Of a DNA stretch of 64,000 bases, positions 45,722 to 53,858 are shown piece by piece (within the stretch, counting starts at the first letter, position 1; the number at the start of each line of letters is the position of its first letter). The stretch comes from Bacteroidales bacterium UBA1754 (GTDB taxonomy: Bacteria > Bacteroidota > Bacteroidia > Bacteroidales > Paludibacteraceae): positions 1-64,000 of the forward strand of contig DCHK01000008.1 of assembly GCA_002315615.1 (NCBI GenBank), read 5' to 3'. The notes under the pieces were generated by a model, which was not told the DNA's origin, ran no database searches, and was given only the letters and a program-made list of their open reading frames with translations. The position numbers and the translations under genes were made by a program.

Positions 45722-46980
45722 TGAAAGTTGATGTTTTACTTGGCCTACAATGGGGCGACGAAGGAAAAGGAAAAGTAGTAGATGTACTTACACCAAGCTA
45801 TGATGTTGTAACACGTTTTCAAGGCGGTCCGAATGCAGGACATACGCTCGAATTCAACGGTGAAAAATATGTGTTGCGCTCAATTCCTTCGGGAATTTTT
45901 CAAGGCGATAAAATAAATGTAATTGGTAACGGAGTGGTGCTTGACCCTGCATTGTTCAAAGCAGAAGCAGAGTCGTTGGCTGCATCTGGTCACGATATAG
46001 TTTCAAGACTTTACATTTCGAAAAAAGCACACCTTATACTTCCTACACATCGTTTGCTCGATGCTGCATACGAAGCAGCAAAAGGCGACTCGAAAGTAGG
46101 TACGACGGGTAAAGGAATCGGTCCTACATATACCGACAAAATTAGTCGTAATGGTGTGCGCGTAGGTGATATTCTTGATAATTTTGAAGCAAAATACAAA
46201 GCGGCAATCGCACGTCACGAACAAATTTTGAAAAGTTTGAATTTTCAATACGATTTGAAATCAATGGAAAAAGATTGGTTTGAAGGAATTGAATACTTAA
46301 AAAAGTTCAAATTTGTTGATAGCGAACACTTTGTAAACAACGAACTGAAAGCGGGAAAATCTATTTTGGCAGAAGGTGCACAAGGTACAATGCTTGATAT
46401 TGATTTTGGTTCGTATCCGTTTGTTACATCATCAAACACAATTTGTGCAGGTGCTTGTACAGGTTTGGGCATTGCTCCAAATAAGATTGGTGATGTTTAC
46501 GGAATTTTCAAAGCATATTGCACGCGTGTAGGTGGCGGACCGTTCCCTACAGAATTGTTTGACGAAACAGGCGAAAAAATTTGCAAAATCGGTCACGAAT
46601 TTGGTGCTGTAACTGGTCGTAAACGTCGTTGTGGTTGGATTGACCTTGTAGCATTAAAATATGCTATTATGATAAATGGCGTTACCAAGTTGATAATGAT
46701 GAAAAGCGATGTGCTTGACGATTTTGAGACTATAAAAGCGTGCGTGGCGTACAAAATGGATGGCGAGCAAATTGACTATTTTCCATTCGATATTACTAAA
46801 GAAGTTGAACCAGTTTATGTAGAAATGCCAGGTTGGAAAACTACAATGACAAACGTGAAGAGCGAAAAAGACTTCCCGAAAGCATTTGAAGACTACATTG
46901 CATTTTTGGAAAAAGAATTGGAAGTGCCAATTAAAATTGTTTCTGTCGGTCCAGACCGTAACCAAACGATTGTACGATAG
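45721..46980 (+). CDS. purA: Adenylosuccinate synthetase
   Basis: 419 residues. PurA joins IMP and aspartate using GTP on the way to AMP. DVLLGLQWGDEGKGKVVDVL, RFQGGPNAGHTL, GTTGKGIGPTYTDKI, EGAQGTMLDIDFGSYPFVTSSNT and GRKRRCGWIDLVALKYA are the full set of conserved blocks. The start overlaps the stop of the Fur-family gene (TAATG). Confidence 0.98.
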   Translation: MKVDVLLGLQWGDEGKGKVVDVLTPSYDVVTRFQGGPNAGHTLEFNGEKYVLRSIPSGIFQGDKINVIGNGVVLDPALFKAEAESLAASGHDIVSRLYISKKAHLILPTHRLLDAAYEAAKGDSKVGTTGKGIGPTYTDKISRNGVRVGDILDNFEAKYKAAIARHEQILKSLNFQYDLKSMEKDWFEGIEYLKKFKFVDSEHFVNNELKAGKSILAEGAQGTMLDIDFGSYPFVTSSNTICAGACTGLGIAPNKIGDVYGIFKAYCTRVGGGPFPTELFDETGEKICKIGHEFGAVTGRKRRCGWIDLVALKYAIMINGVTKLIMMKSDVLDDFETIKACVAYKMDGEQIDYFPFDITKEVEPVYVEMPGWKTTMTNVKSEKDFPKAFEDYIAFLEKELEVPIKIVSVGPDRNQTIVR

Positions 46981-47050
46981 ACACGAGACACAAGACTTTA
47001 AACAAATCACCAAATTAACAATTAAACATTAAACATTAAACAACATCAAA
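46981..47050 (+). repeat. Word-repeat spacer between purA and the metallopeptidase gene
   Basis: ATTAACA and three ATTAAAC units run in tandem at 47014-47041 and end 9 bp before the next ATG. ACACGAGACACAAGACT lies just after the purA stop. Confidence 0.8.
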
Positions 47051-47725
47051 ATGTATTGGATATTATTTATAGGAATAGCAATATTGAGTTGGATTGTACA
47101 AAAAAGTTTACAATCGAAATTCGACAAATACTCTAAAATTCGCCTTTCCAATGGAATGACGGGTAGAGAAGTGGCAGAAAAAATGTTGCGCGACAACGGA
47201 ATAACAGATGTTAGAGTGCAATCTGTTCGTGGTCAACTTACCGACCATTACAACCCTACCGACAAGACTTTGAACCTAAGCGAGCCTGTATATGGAACTT
47301 GTAGTGTTGCGGCAGCAGCAGTAGCGGCACACGAGTGTGGACACGCAGTTCAGCACGCACAAGCGTATTCTTTTTTGACATTGCGCTCAAAAATGGTGCC
47401 TGCGGTATCTTTTGCCTCAAAATGGATGACTTGGGTGCTTTTGGCGGGTATTGTTTTAGTTGAAAGCATTCCACAAATTTTGTTAGGTGGCATTATTTTG
47501 TTTGCAGTAACGACTTTGTTTAGTTTTGTTACCTTGCCTGTGGAAATCAATGCAAGTTCGAGAGCGTTGGCGTGGTTGAGAAATTCAGGAATGGTAGATT
47601 ATGTAGGACACGACCAAGCAAAAGACGCACTGAAAGCAGCTGCTTATACCTACGTCGTAGCAGCGTTGAGTTCTCTTGCGACTTTGTGTTACTATATTTT
47701 GATATTCTTGGGAAGAAGAGATTAA
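47051..47725 (+). CDS. Membrane zinc metallopeptidase (YugP/PF04298 family)
   Basis: 224 residues. An N-terminal membrane helix (ILFIGIAILSWIVQ) is followed by TGREVAEKMLRDNGITDVRVQ and the zinc motif AAHECGHAVQHAQ (HExxH type), then LRSKMVPAVSFASKW and two or three further membrane helices; LPVEINASSRALAWL is also typical. The family consists of inner-membrane metalloproteases of unknown substrate. Confidence 0.9.
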   Translation: MYWILFIGIAILSWIVQKSLQSKFDKYSKIRLSNGMTGREVAEKMLRDNGITDVRVQSVRGQLTDHYNPTDKTLNLSEPVYGTCSVAAAAVAAHECGHAVQHAQAYSFLTLRSKMVPAVSFASKWMTWVLLAGIVLVESIPQILLGGIILFAVTTLFSFVTLPVEINASSRALAWLRNSGMVDYVGHDQAKDALKAAAYTYVVAALSSLATLCYYILIFLGRRD

Positions 47726-47740
47726 CCATTAATTAGCAAT

Positions 47741-47780
47741 AAACAATTAACAATGAATAATAATTATTGTTAATTGTTTT
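47741..47780 (+). terminator. Hairpin built from ATTAACA words (possible terminator)
   Basis: AAACAATTAACAAT (47741-47754) pairs perfectly with 47766-47779 across an 11-base loop, and T follows. The stem is AT-rich but long (14 bp). It lies between the metallopeptidase and the TPR gene. Confidence 0.55.
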
Positions 47781-47807
47781 TAAGAATAAGCAATTCGTAT
47801 AGCAAAA

Positions 47808-49739
47808 TTGAAAAGAGTCCTTTGTTTGGTATGTTTGGTATTTTTTACGTTCACGATTTCTGCACAACTGAATACCAATAAAATAATGGCCAACGGAAAA
47901 GTTGCGCTTTATTACAAAGACTATTTTCTTGCTATTCAATACTTTAATCAAGTAATAAAGGTAAAGCCGTATTTGGCAGAACCATATATGTTCCGCGCTT
48001 TCGCAAAACTCTATTTGGAGGAATTTGTGGGTGCGGAATTTGATTGTACAAAATCAATAGAACTCAATCCTTTTGTGGCAGATGCATATTCTTGTCGCGG
48101 TTATGCACGCCTGAACGAAGGAAAACTTGACGAGGCAATAGTAGATTTTGACAAAGCACTCGAACTATCGCCAGAAGACCGTTCTTCGATGACGGCAAAA
48201 GCGTATGCAAAGGTAGAACTCAAAGAATTTCAATCGGCGCTTGAAGATTACGATAAAATCGTAAAAAAATTCCCCAAAGATAAAATCTCTCTTTACGAAA
48301 GAGGTTGTCTGCATCTGCAAATGCAAGACACAATATCGGCAATGAATGATTTTTGTGGTGTAATAAAATTAGACCCATTCACATCGTTAGGCTGGTCGGC
48401 TCGTGGAAGGGTATATTTAGAACAAGGCGAATACGAAAAATCTGTTGCCGATTTAAACGAAGCCATTTCGTTGGAAAACAGACCTTTAGATTATATTAAC
48501 CGTGCGCTTGTCCGCCACAAATTAAACGATTACAAAGGTGCAATGGCAGACTTCGACAAGGCGTTGGAACTGAATGCTAACGAATATGTTGCCTATTTCA
48601 ATCGTGGAATTTTGCGTGCAGAAGTTGGTGATAACAATCGTGCGATAGAAGATTTTGAAATGGTGCTGAAATTCAACGAAAATGAATATGCTGCCATATA
48701 CAATTTGGCAATGCTGAAAGCAGAAGTAGGCGATTACAATGCTTCTATTAAACTGTATTCCAAAATAATAGAGCGTTATCCTTGGTTCATTCTTGCCTAT
48801 TATGCTCGTGCCGAAGCAAAGCGAAAAATCGGTCAAAAACAGTCGGCAGAAAAAGACGAAATGACCGCTTGGCATATAGACAAACACCGAGATGAATATT
48901 TGAAAGACACTGCAAGAGTAGAGGAAAACGTAGATTTCAAAAAAGTGGTGGTAGTAGATGCCGAAAAAGAACAACATAAAGTACAATACAAAGACAATAC
49001 ACTACGAGGTGCCATTCAAAATCAAAATGTTGACATTGAATTGGCCGAAAATTTTGTACTGTCGTTTTATGCTTCGGAAAAATCAAACTACTATTCGCAA
49101 GAATTGGTTGACTACAACAAACGCATCAAAATAGACAATCCGTTGAAACTATCGAACAAAGATATGCAACTATCGAACGAACTGATAGTGATGCATTTAA
49201 GTTTTATTAATGAACTGTCGAAATTGATTGAAGAAGAGCCTAATAATGCCGATGCATATTTTTTGCGTGCTATAAATTATAGTTTGATTCAAGATTTTGA
49301 AAATGCCATAATTGACTATAATAAAGCAATTTATTATAGACCAAACTTTATGTTGGCATATTTTGGAAGAGCAAACATTCGCAGTAGAATGTTAAATTTT
49401 ATTAACAATGAAGAAAGCGAAAATGCGTCTGATTCACAAAATAAACTTACTTCAGAATTTATCGTTAGAGATTACGACCAAGCAATAAAAATTTCGCCAA
49501 ATTTTGCGTATTCATATGTAAATAGGGCTAATTTTTTAGTTGGAAGCAACAATTTGAAAGAAGCCATTGCAGACTATTCTAAAGCCATAGAAATAGAACC
49601 AGAACTGGCTGAAGCATATTATAACAGAGGATTGGTTTACATTCTTTCGGGCGAAAAAGAAAAAGGTTTGAAAGATTTGGGTAAAGCGGGAGAATTGGGC
49701 ATTTATACCGCTTACAATATCATAAAAAGATATTTTTGA
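47808..49739 (+). CDS. Exported multi-TPR protein, TTG start
   Basis: 643 residues. The TTG at 47808 gives a clean signal peptide (MKRVLCLVCLVFFTFTISAQ), so it is preferred. At least ten 34-residue TPR units follow in two blocks: about 40-350 (for example AEPYMFRAFAKLYLEEFVGAEFDCTKSIELNP) and 465-640 (ADAYFLRAINYSLIQDFENAIIDYNKAIYYRP), separated by a charged linker near 370-450. It would be a periplasmic or surface scaffold. Its stop TGA overlaps the mfd ATG. Confidence 0.85.
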   Translation: MKRVLCLVCLVFFTFTISAQLNTNKIMANGKVALYYKDYFLAIQYFNQVIKVKPYLAEPYMFRAFAKLYLEEFVGAEFDCTKSIELNPFVADAYSCRGYARLNEGKLDEAIVDFDKALELSPEDRSSMTAKAYAKVELKEFQSALEDYDKIVKKFPKDKISLYERGCLHLQMQDTISAMNDFCGVIKLDPFTSLGWSARGRVYLEQGEYEKSVADLNEAISLENRPLDYINRALVRHKLNDYKGAMADFDKALELNANEYVAYFNRGILRAEVGDNNRAIEDFEMVLKFNENEYAAIYNLAMLKAEVGDYNASIKLYSKIIERYPWFILAYYARAEAKRKIGQKQSAEKDEMTAWHIDKHRDEYLKDTARVEENVDFKKVVVVDAEKEQHKVQYKDNTLRGAIQNQNVDIELAENFVLSFYASEKSNYYSQELVDYNKRIKIDNPLKLSNKDMQLSNELIVMHLSFINELSKLIEEEPNNADAYFLRAINYSLIQDFENAIIDYNKAIYYRPNFMLAYFGRANIRSRMLNFINNEESENASDSQNKLTSEFIVRDYDQAIKISPNFAYSYVNRANFLVGSNNLKEAIADYSKAIEIEPELAEAYYNRGLVYILSGEKEKGLKDLGKAGELGIYTAYNIIKRYF

Positions 49740-52700
49740 TGGAATTATCGGAATTGACATCGTTATACGCAAAATCGCCATTGCAAAATCAATTTCTTGA
49801 TTTTTGCAGTTCCAATGCGCAACATTTGCATTTGAAAGGACTGCAAGGTTCGTCGGCTGCGTTGTTTGTAGCATCCGTTTTCAAGCAAAAAACGGGAAAC
49901 TTTTTGTTTTTGCTTGATGATGAAGAATCGGCAGGGTATTTCTACAACGATTTAACGCAAATTTTAGGAAACAATATTGTTTATTTCTTTCCGTCGTCGT
50001 ACAAACATTCAATTAAATACAACAAGCAAGACGTGTCGAACGGCATTTTGCGAACCGAAGCACTAAATGCTTTACTAACCGATGAGTTTCATATTATAGT
50101 AACTTGCGCTGATGCCATAGCCGAAAAAATAGTTTCAAAACAGCAACTGCAAGACAAAACTTTGGTGCTAAAAGAAAACGAAACTGTTGAAATTCAAAAG
50201 TTAGTAGAAGATCTTTTGAAATATAATTTTTCACGCGTAGATTTTGTTTACGAACCTGGTCAGTTTTCGGTAAGAGGTGGCATTGTTGATGTATTCTCGT
50301 TTTCTTCGGAATATCCGTATCGAATAGATTTTTTCGGAAACGAAATTGATACTATTCGCAGTTTTGATATTGAGACGCAATTATCGAAAGAACGGCAGTC
50401 GCAAATTGCCATTATACCTAACGTAAAAACAGAGAAACAAGACTTAATTTCGTTCTTCGATTTCTTGCCTAAAAATGTTTTTATTTTTGCCAAAGACTTT
50501 ACCGAAGTGAAATCACAATTGGAAACAATTTTCGATGAACAACAACTGAAAGTGATTGACAAAGGCGAAGGCGACATTGAAAAAGTTTCGGAAAATTTGA
50601 TTTCGGATAAAGATTTTGTTGCACAAATTGAGAATTTTAGAACCATAGAATTTGGCACACATTCTTTCTTCAAAACTGAAGACTACATACTTTTCAGTAC
50701 AGCACCGCAACCAGTTTTTATGAAGAATTTCAATTTGATTTCTGAAAACTTGTTGCAATACTTAGTGCAAGGCTACAAAGTGTATATTTTGAGCGATAGT
50801 AAAAAGCAAACAGACCGTATCTCAGCCATTTTTCAGGATAGAGGCGATAAAATTACTTTTCAACCTGTACTGAAAACACTGCACGAAGGATTTGTTGATA
50901 ATGACTTGAAAGTATGTTGCTACACCGACCACCAAATTTTCGACCGTTTTCATAAATTCTCGCTTCGCACCGAAAGTGTGAGAATGGGAAAGGTTGTTTC
51001 TACTTTGAAAGAACTAAATCAATTTCAACCAGGCGATTACGTTGTGCATATCGACCACGGTATAGGTCGATTTGGTGGACTGATAGAACAAGAGAAAAAC
51101 GGAACGAAGCAAGAAGTTATAAAACTTATTTACCAAGATGGCGACATTGTTTTGGTAAGCATTCACGCACTGCACCGAATATCAAAGTACAAAGGAAAAG
51201 ATGGCGAACCGCCAAAGATTACAAAACTTGGCGGAAATGCTTGGCAAAACTTAAAAGAACGCACCAAGAAAAAAGTAAAAGATATTGCGCGAGACCTTAT
51301 AGCACTTTATGCCAGAAGAATGAAAGAGAAAGGTTTTGCTTTTCCTCCAGACTCGTATTTGCAACAAGAATTGGAGGCCTCTTTCTTTTACGAAGATACT
51401 CCAGATCAAGAAAAAGCCACTGCCGCAGTGAAAAAAGATATGGAAAACACGCGACCAATGGACCGTTTGATTTGTGGCGATGTAGGTTTTGGAAAAACAG
51501 AAATTGCTGTACGTGCGGCATTCAAAGCGGCTACAGAAAGCAAACAAGTGGCAGTGCTTGTGCCTACTACGGTGCTCGCTTTGCAACATTACAAAACCTT
51601 TTCGGAACGACTGAAAGACTTCCCTTGCAGAGTAGAATACCTTTCGCGCTCAAAATCTGCTTCGCAACAAAAAGAAATTTTGAAGCAACTGAAAGAAGGT
51701 AAAATTGACATCATTATAGGCACGCACCGTTTGGTTGGCAAAGACATTGCTTTTCACGATTTAGGTTTATTGATAATAGATGAGGAACAAAAATTTGGCG
51801 TTGCGATAAAGGAAAAGTTAAAACAAGTTAAAATAAATGTCGATACACTTACGCTTACGGCAACTCCAATACCTCGTACATTGCAGTTCTCTTTGATGGG
51901 AGCAAGAGATTTGTCGGTTATGCGAACACCGCCACCAAATCGTTATCCTGTTCAAACCGAAGTGCTTGAGTTTAACGAAGACGTCATTAGAGAAGCAATT
52001 CGTGCCGAAATTAACCGAAACGGACAAATTTTTCTTATAAATAATAGGATTGACAATATTGAACACATCGAGGCAATTGTCAATAAAATTGTGCCCGAAG
52101 CGCGTACTGTTGTTGCACACGGCAGAATGGAAAGCGAACGGCTTGAAAATATTATTGTCGATTTTGTCAATTACGAATACGATGTTTTGATAGCCACAAG
52201 CATTATAGAATCGGGTGTGGATATTCCAAACGTGAATACAATAATAGTGAACAATGCACAAAATTTCGGATTGAGCGACTTGCACCAATTGCGTGGTCGT
52301 GTGGGACGAAGCAACCGTCGTGCTTATTGTTATTTGCTCACGCCATCGAAAAAATTGCTGACTTCTGACGCAAAAAAACGCTTGCAAGCCATTGAGAATT
52401 TTTCTGATTTAGGGAGTGGATTTAACCTTTCAATGCAAGATTTAGACATTCGTGGCGCAGGAAATATGCTTGGAGCAGAGCAGAGTGGATTTATTGTCGA
52501 TTTGGGTTATGAAACCTATCAAAAAATATTGACAGAAGCCGTAGCAGAACTTAAAGAAGAAGAATTTGCGGACCTTTATGCCGAACAGGAAAATGCCGAC
52601 GACCAAATGCAGTTTGTTACCGATTGTGCCATCGAGTCTGATTTGGAATTGATGTTTCCGCACGATTATATAGAAAATGTATCGGAACGAATGAGTTTGT

Positions 52701-53071
52701 ATCGCGAACTTGACAATATTGAAAATGAGCAGTTACTGCAAGAATACGAAAAACGGTTGATTGACCGATTTGGAGCATTACCACCACAAGCAAAAGACCT
52801 TATTTTGATGGTAAGAGCAAGATTTTTAGCTATTTCGCTCGGATTTGAAAAATTGGTACTGAAAGACGGAATAATGATAGCGCACTTTGTTTCGAATGCA
52901 GATTCGCCATACTACAAGAGCGAGACCTTCGGTAAAGTTTTGCATTACATCCAATATTTCAGCAATGATTGCCAAATGAGACAACGACAAGGCAAATATT
53001 CGCTTTTAATAAATAATGTAACGTCTATTGAAACTGTCTATGACATTTTAAGTATGATGAAAGAAGGGTAA
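49739..53071 (+). CDS. mfd: Transcription-repair coupling factor
   Basis: 1110 residues. The N-terminal UvrB-like module is at about 1-350. An RNA-polymerase-interacting CarD-like domain follows near 430-500 (FQPGDYVVHIDHGIGRFGG). The helicase has GDVGFGKTEIAVRAAFKA (Walker A), IIDEEQKFGV (DEEQ box), TATPIPRTL and IATSIIESGVDIPNVNTIIVNNA; the TRCF C-terminal domain ends the protein. Mfd removes RNA polymerase stalled at DNA lesions and recruits UvrA. Complete and of normal length. Confidence 0.97.
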   Translation: MELSELTSLYAKSPLQNQFLDFCSSNAQHLHLKGLQGSSAALFVASVFKQKTGNFLFLLDDEESAGYFYNDLTQILGNNIVYFFPSSYKHSIKYNKQDVSNGILRTEALNALLTDEFHIIVTCADAIAEKIVSKQQLQDKTLVLKENETVEIQKLVEDLLKYNFSRVDFVYEPGQFSVRGGIVDVFSFSSEYPYRIDFFGNEIDTIRSFDIETQLSKERQSQIAIIPNVKTEKQDLISFFDFLPKNVFIFAKDFTEVKSQLETIFDEQQLKVIDKGEGDIEKVSENLISDKDFVAQIENFRTIEFGTHSFFKTEDYILFSTAPQPVFMKNFNLISENLLQYLVQGYKVYILSDSKKQTDRISAIFQDRGDKITFQPVLKTLHEGFVDNDLKVCCYTDHQIFDRFHKFSLRTESVRMGKVVSTLKELNQFQPGDYVVHIDHGIGRFGGLIEQEKNGTKQEVIKLIYQDGDIVLVSIHALHRISKYKGKDGEPPKITKLGGNAWQNLKERTKKKVKDIARDLIALYARRMKEKGFAFPPDSYLQQELEASFFYEDTPDQEKATAAVKKDMENTRPMDRLICGDVGFGKTEIAVRAAFKAATESKQVAVLVPTTVLALQHYKTFSERLKDFPCRVEYLSRSKSASQQKEILKQLKEGKIDIIIGTHRLVGKDIAFHDLGLLIIDEEQKFGVAIKEKLKQVKINVDTLTLTATPIPRTLQFSLMGARDLSVMRTPPPNRYPVQTEVLEFNEDVIREAIRAEINRNGQIFLINNRIDNIEHIEAIVNKIVPEARTVVAHGRMESERLENIIVDFVNYEYDVLIATSIIESGVDIPNVNTIIVNNAQNFGLSDLHQLRGRVGRSNRRAYCYLLTPSKKLLTSDAKKRLQAIENFSDLGSGFNLSMQDLDIRGAGNMLGAEQSGFIVDLGYETYQKILTEAVAELKEEEFADLYAEQENADDQMQFVTDCAIESDLELMFPHDYIENVSERMSLYRELDNIENEQLLQEYEKRLIDRFGALPPQAKDLILMVRARFLAISLGFEKLVLKDGIMIAHFVSNADSPYYKSETFGKVLHYIQYFSNDCQMRQRQGKYSLLINNVTSIETVYDILSMMKEG

Positions 53072-53127
53072 TGTAATGTTGCGATATAGAGAAAATATTT
53101 TTACATTTGAAAGTTGAATTTTGGAAT

Positions 53128-53556
53128 ATGAAAAAGACTTTTTTTATACTGCTTTTATGTTTTGCCTATAATGTGAATGCTCAGCAAACGATGTTGCCAG
53201 ATGAGTTAAAATCTTTTGTGTTGGAGAATTTTGAAGGGCAGTCCATTCGACTGATTTCTCAGAGCGAAAAATATCCAAAATTAAAGCAAGTTACAATGGA
53301 AGACAATTCCATTTTTCTGTACAATGCAAAGAAAATTGTGGTTGGAATTACTTTGAATAATGACGAAAAATCGCTCGAACAACAGTTTGCACAACCTGTA
53401 AAAGATTATTTGAGAGAAAATTATAGCGAAAGCAGAGTAGTTTCTTGGTTTGCTGATAAGAAAAAAGAATATTTGGAATTGCACAACGGAACAAAACTTA
53501 TTTTTTCGGTGAAAGACCATATTTTGCTTGGCAAAGAAAATGATGTTGAAAATTAA
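53128..53556 (+). CDS. Small secreted PepSY-like protein
   Basis: 142 residues from ATG 53128, which gives a signal peptide (MKKTFFILLLCFAYNVNAQ); the frame is open 7 codons further. A beta-strand-rich body (LPDELKSFVLENFEGQSIRLISQSEK, KDYLRENYSESRVVSWFADKKKEYLELHNGTKLIF) resembles the PepSY-like DUF2874 proteins of Bacteroidota, usually periplasmic and of unknown role. It is followed by the long leader of carB. Confidence 0.65.
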   Translation: MKKTFFILLLCFAYNVNAQQTMLPDELKSFVLENFEGQSIRLISQSEKYPKLKQVTMEDNSIFLYNAKKIVVGITLNNDEKSLEQQFAQPVKDYLRENYSESRVVSWFADKKKEYLELHNGTKLIFSVKDHILLGKENDVEN

Positions 53557-53577
53557 GCAAAAAAACACATAAAAATA

Positions 53578-53610
53578 TTTGACAATATTTGCAGATTTGT
53601 ATTACCTTTG
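53578..53610 (+). promoter_or_regulatory. Bacteroidota -33/-7 promoter of the carB leader
   Basis: TTTG at 53578-53581 and TACCTTTG at 53603-53610 with a 21-bp spacer, the best match to the Bacteroides consensus in the window. Confidence 0.75.
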
Positions 53611-53678
53611 TACCTCGAACTGAAAGGTCAAGTTTTGGTTCAAAACAAACTGCAAAACATTTGATTTTACACTAATAT

Positions 53679-53801
53679 ATGTACAAAGAAAAACTTTGCT
53701 ATATGGTTTGTGAACTCAAGGTCACAACAGAAAAATCCAATCATACGATTTTTCAAAGTAAAGGTTTTTCTATTTTTAATCGGAAACAAATCAGTTGTTA
53801 A
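53679..53801 (+). CDS. Possible 40-residue leader peptide of carB
   Basis: ATG 53679 opens a 40-codon frame (starts MYKEKLCYMVCELK, ends RKQISC) whose TAA at 53799-53801 lies in the loop of the terminator hairpin. Its last codons are the left arm of that hairpin, so a ribosome translating it would block terminator folding. Codons 24-34 overlap two U-rich runs. This is the layout of the E. coli pyrBI leader. A chance ORF of this length in AT-rich DNA cannot be excluded. Confidence 0.45.
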   Translation: MYKEKLCYMVCELKVTTEKSNHTIFQSKGFSIFNRKQISC

Positions 53802-53825
53802 AATTGATTTTTTCCGTTTTTTTTT
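53781..53825 (+). terminator. Intrinsic terminator inside the carB leader (attenuator)
   Basis: CGGAAACAAATCA (53781-53793) pairs with TGATTTTTTCCG (53805-53816) leaving one bulged C, then nine T. The position, 33 bp before the carB ATG and about 170 bp after the promoter, means it must be bypassed for carB expression. Confidence 0.8.
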
Positions 53826-53858
53826 GAGAAATAAATAATACTTATAATTATAAATAAA

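Larger units (their letters stand above)
53557..53858 (+). promoter_or_regulatory. Long structured leader of carB
   Basis: This 302-bp gap holds a promoter (53578-53610), a GAACT-AAGGTCA-like motif seen twice (near 53617 and 53711), and a GTTTTG/CAAAAC hairpin (53632-53646). It also holds a 40-codon leader ORF, a GAAAAATC/GATTTTTC hairpin (53730-53737 with 53747-53754), and an intrinsic terminator (53781-53825) well before the carB start. The arrangement points to transcription attenuation of pyrimidine/arginine synthesis. Confidence 0.65.

Noticed and set aside
51241..51702. 153-residue plus-strand ORF inside mfd in another frame
   Set aside because: Overlaps the conserved mfd helicase domain and is rich in Arg/Ser/Cys, as expected of an out-of-frame shadow.
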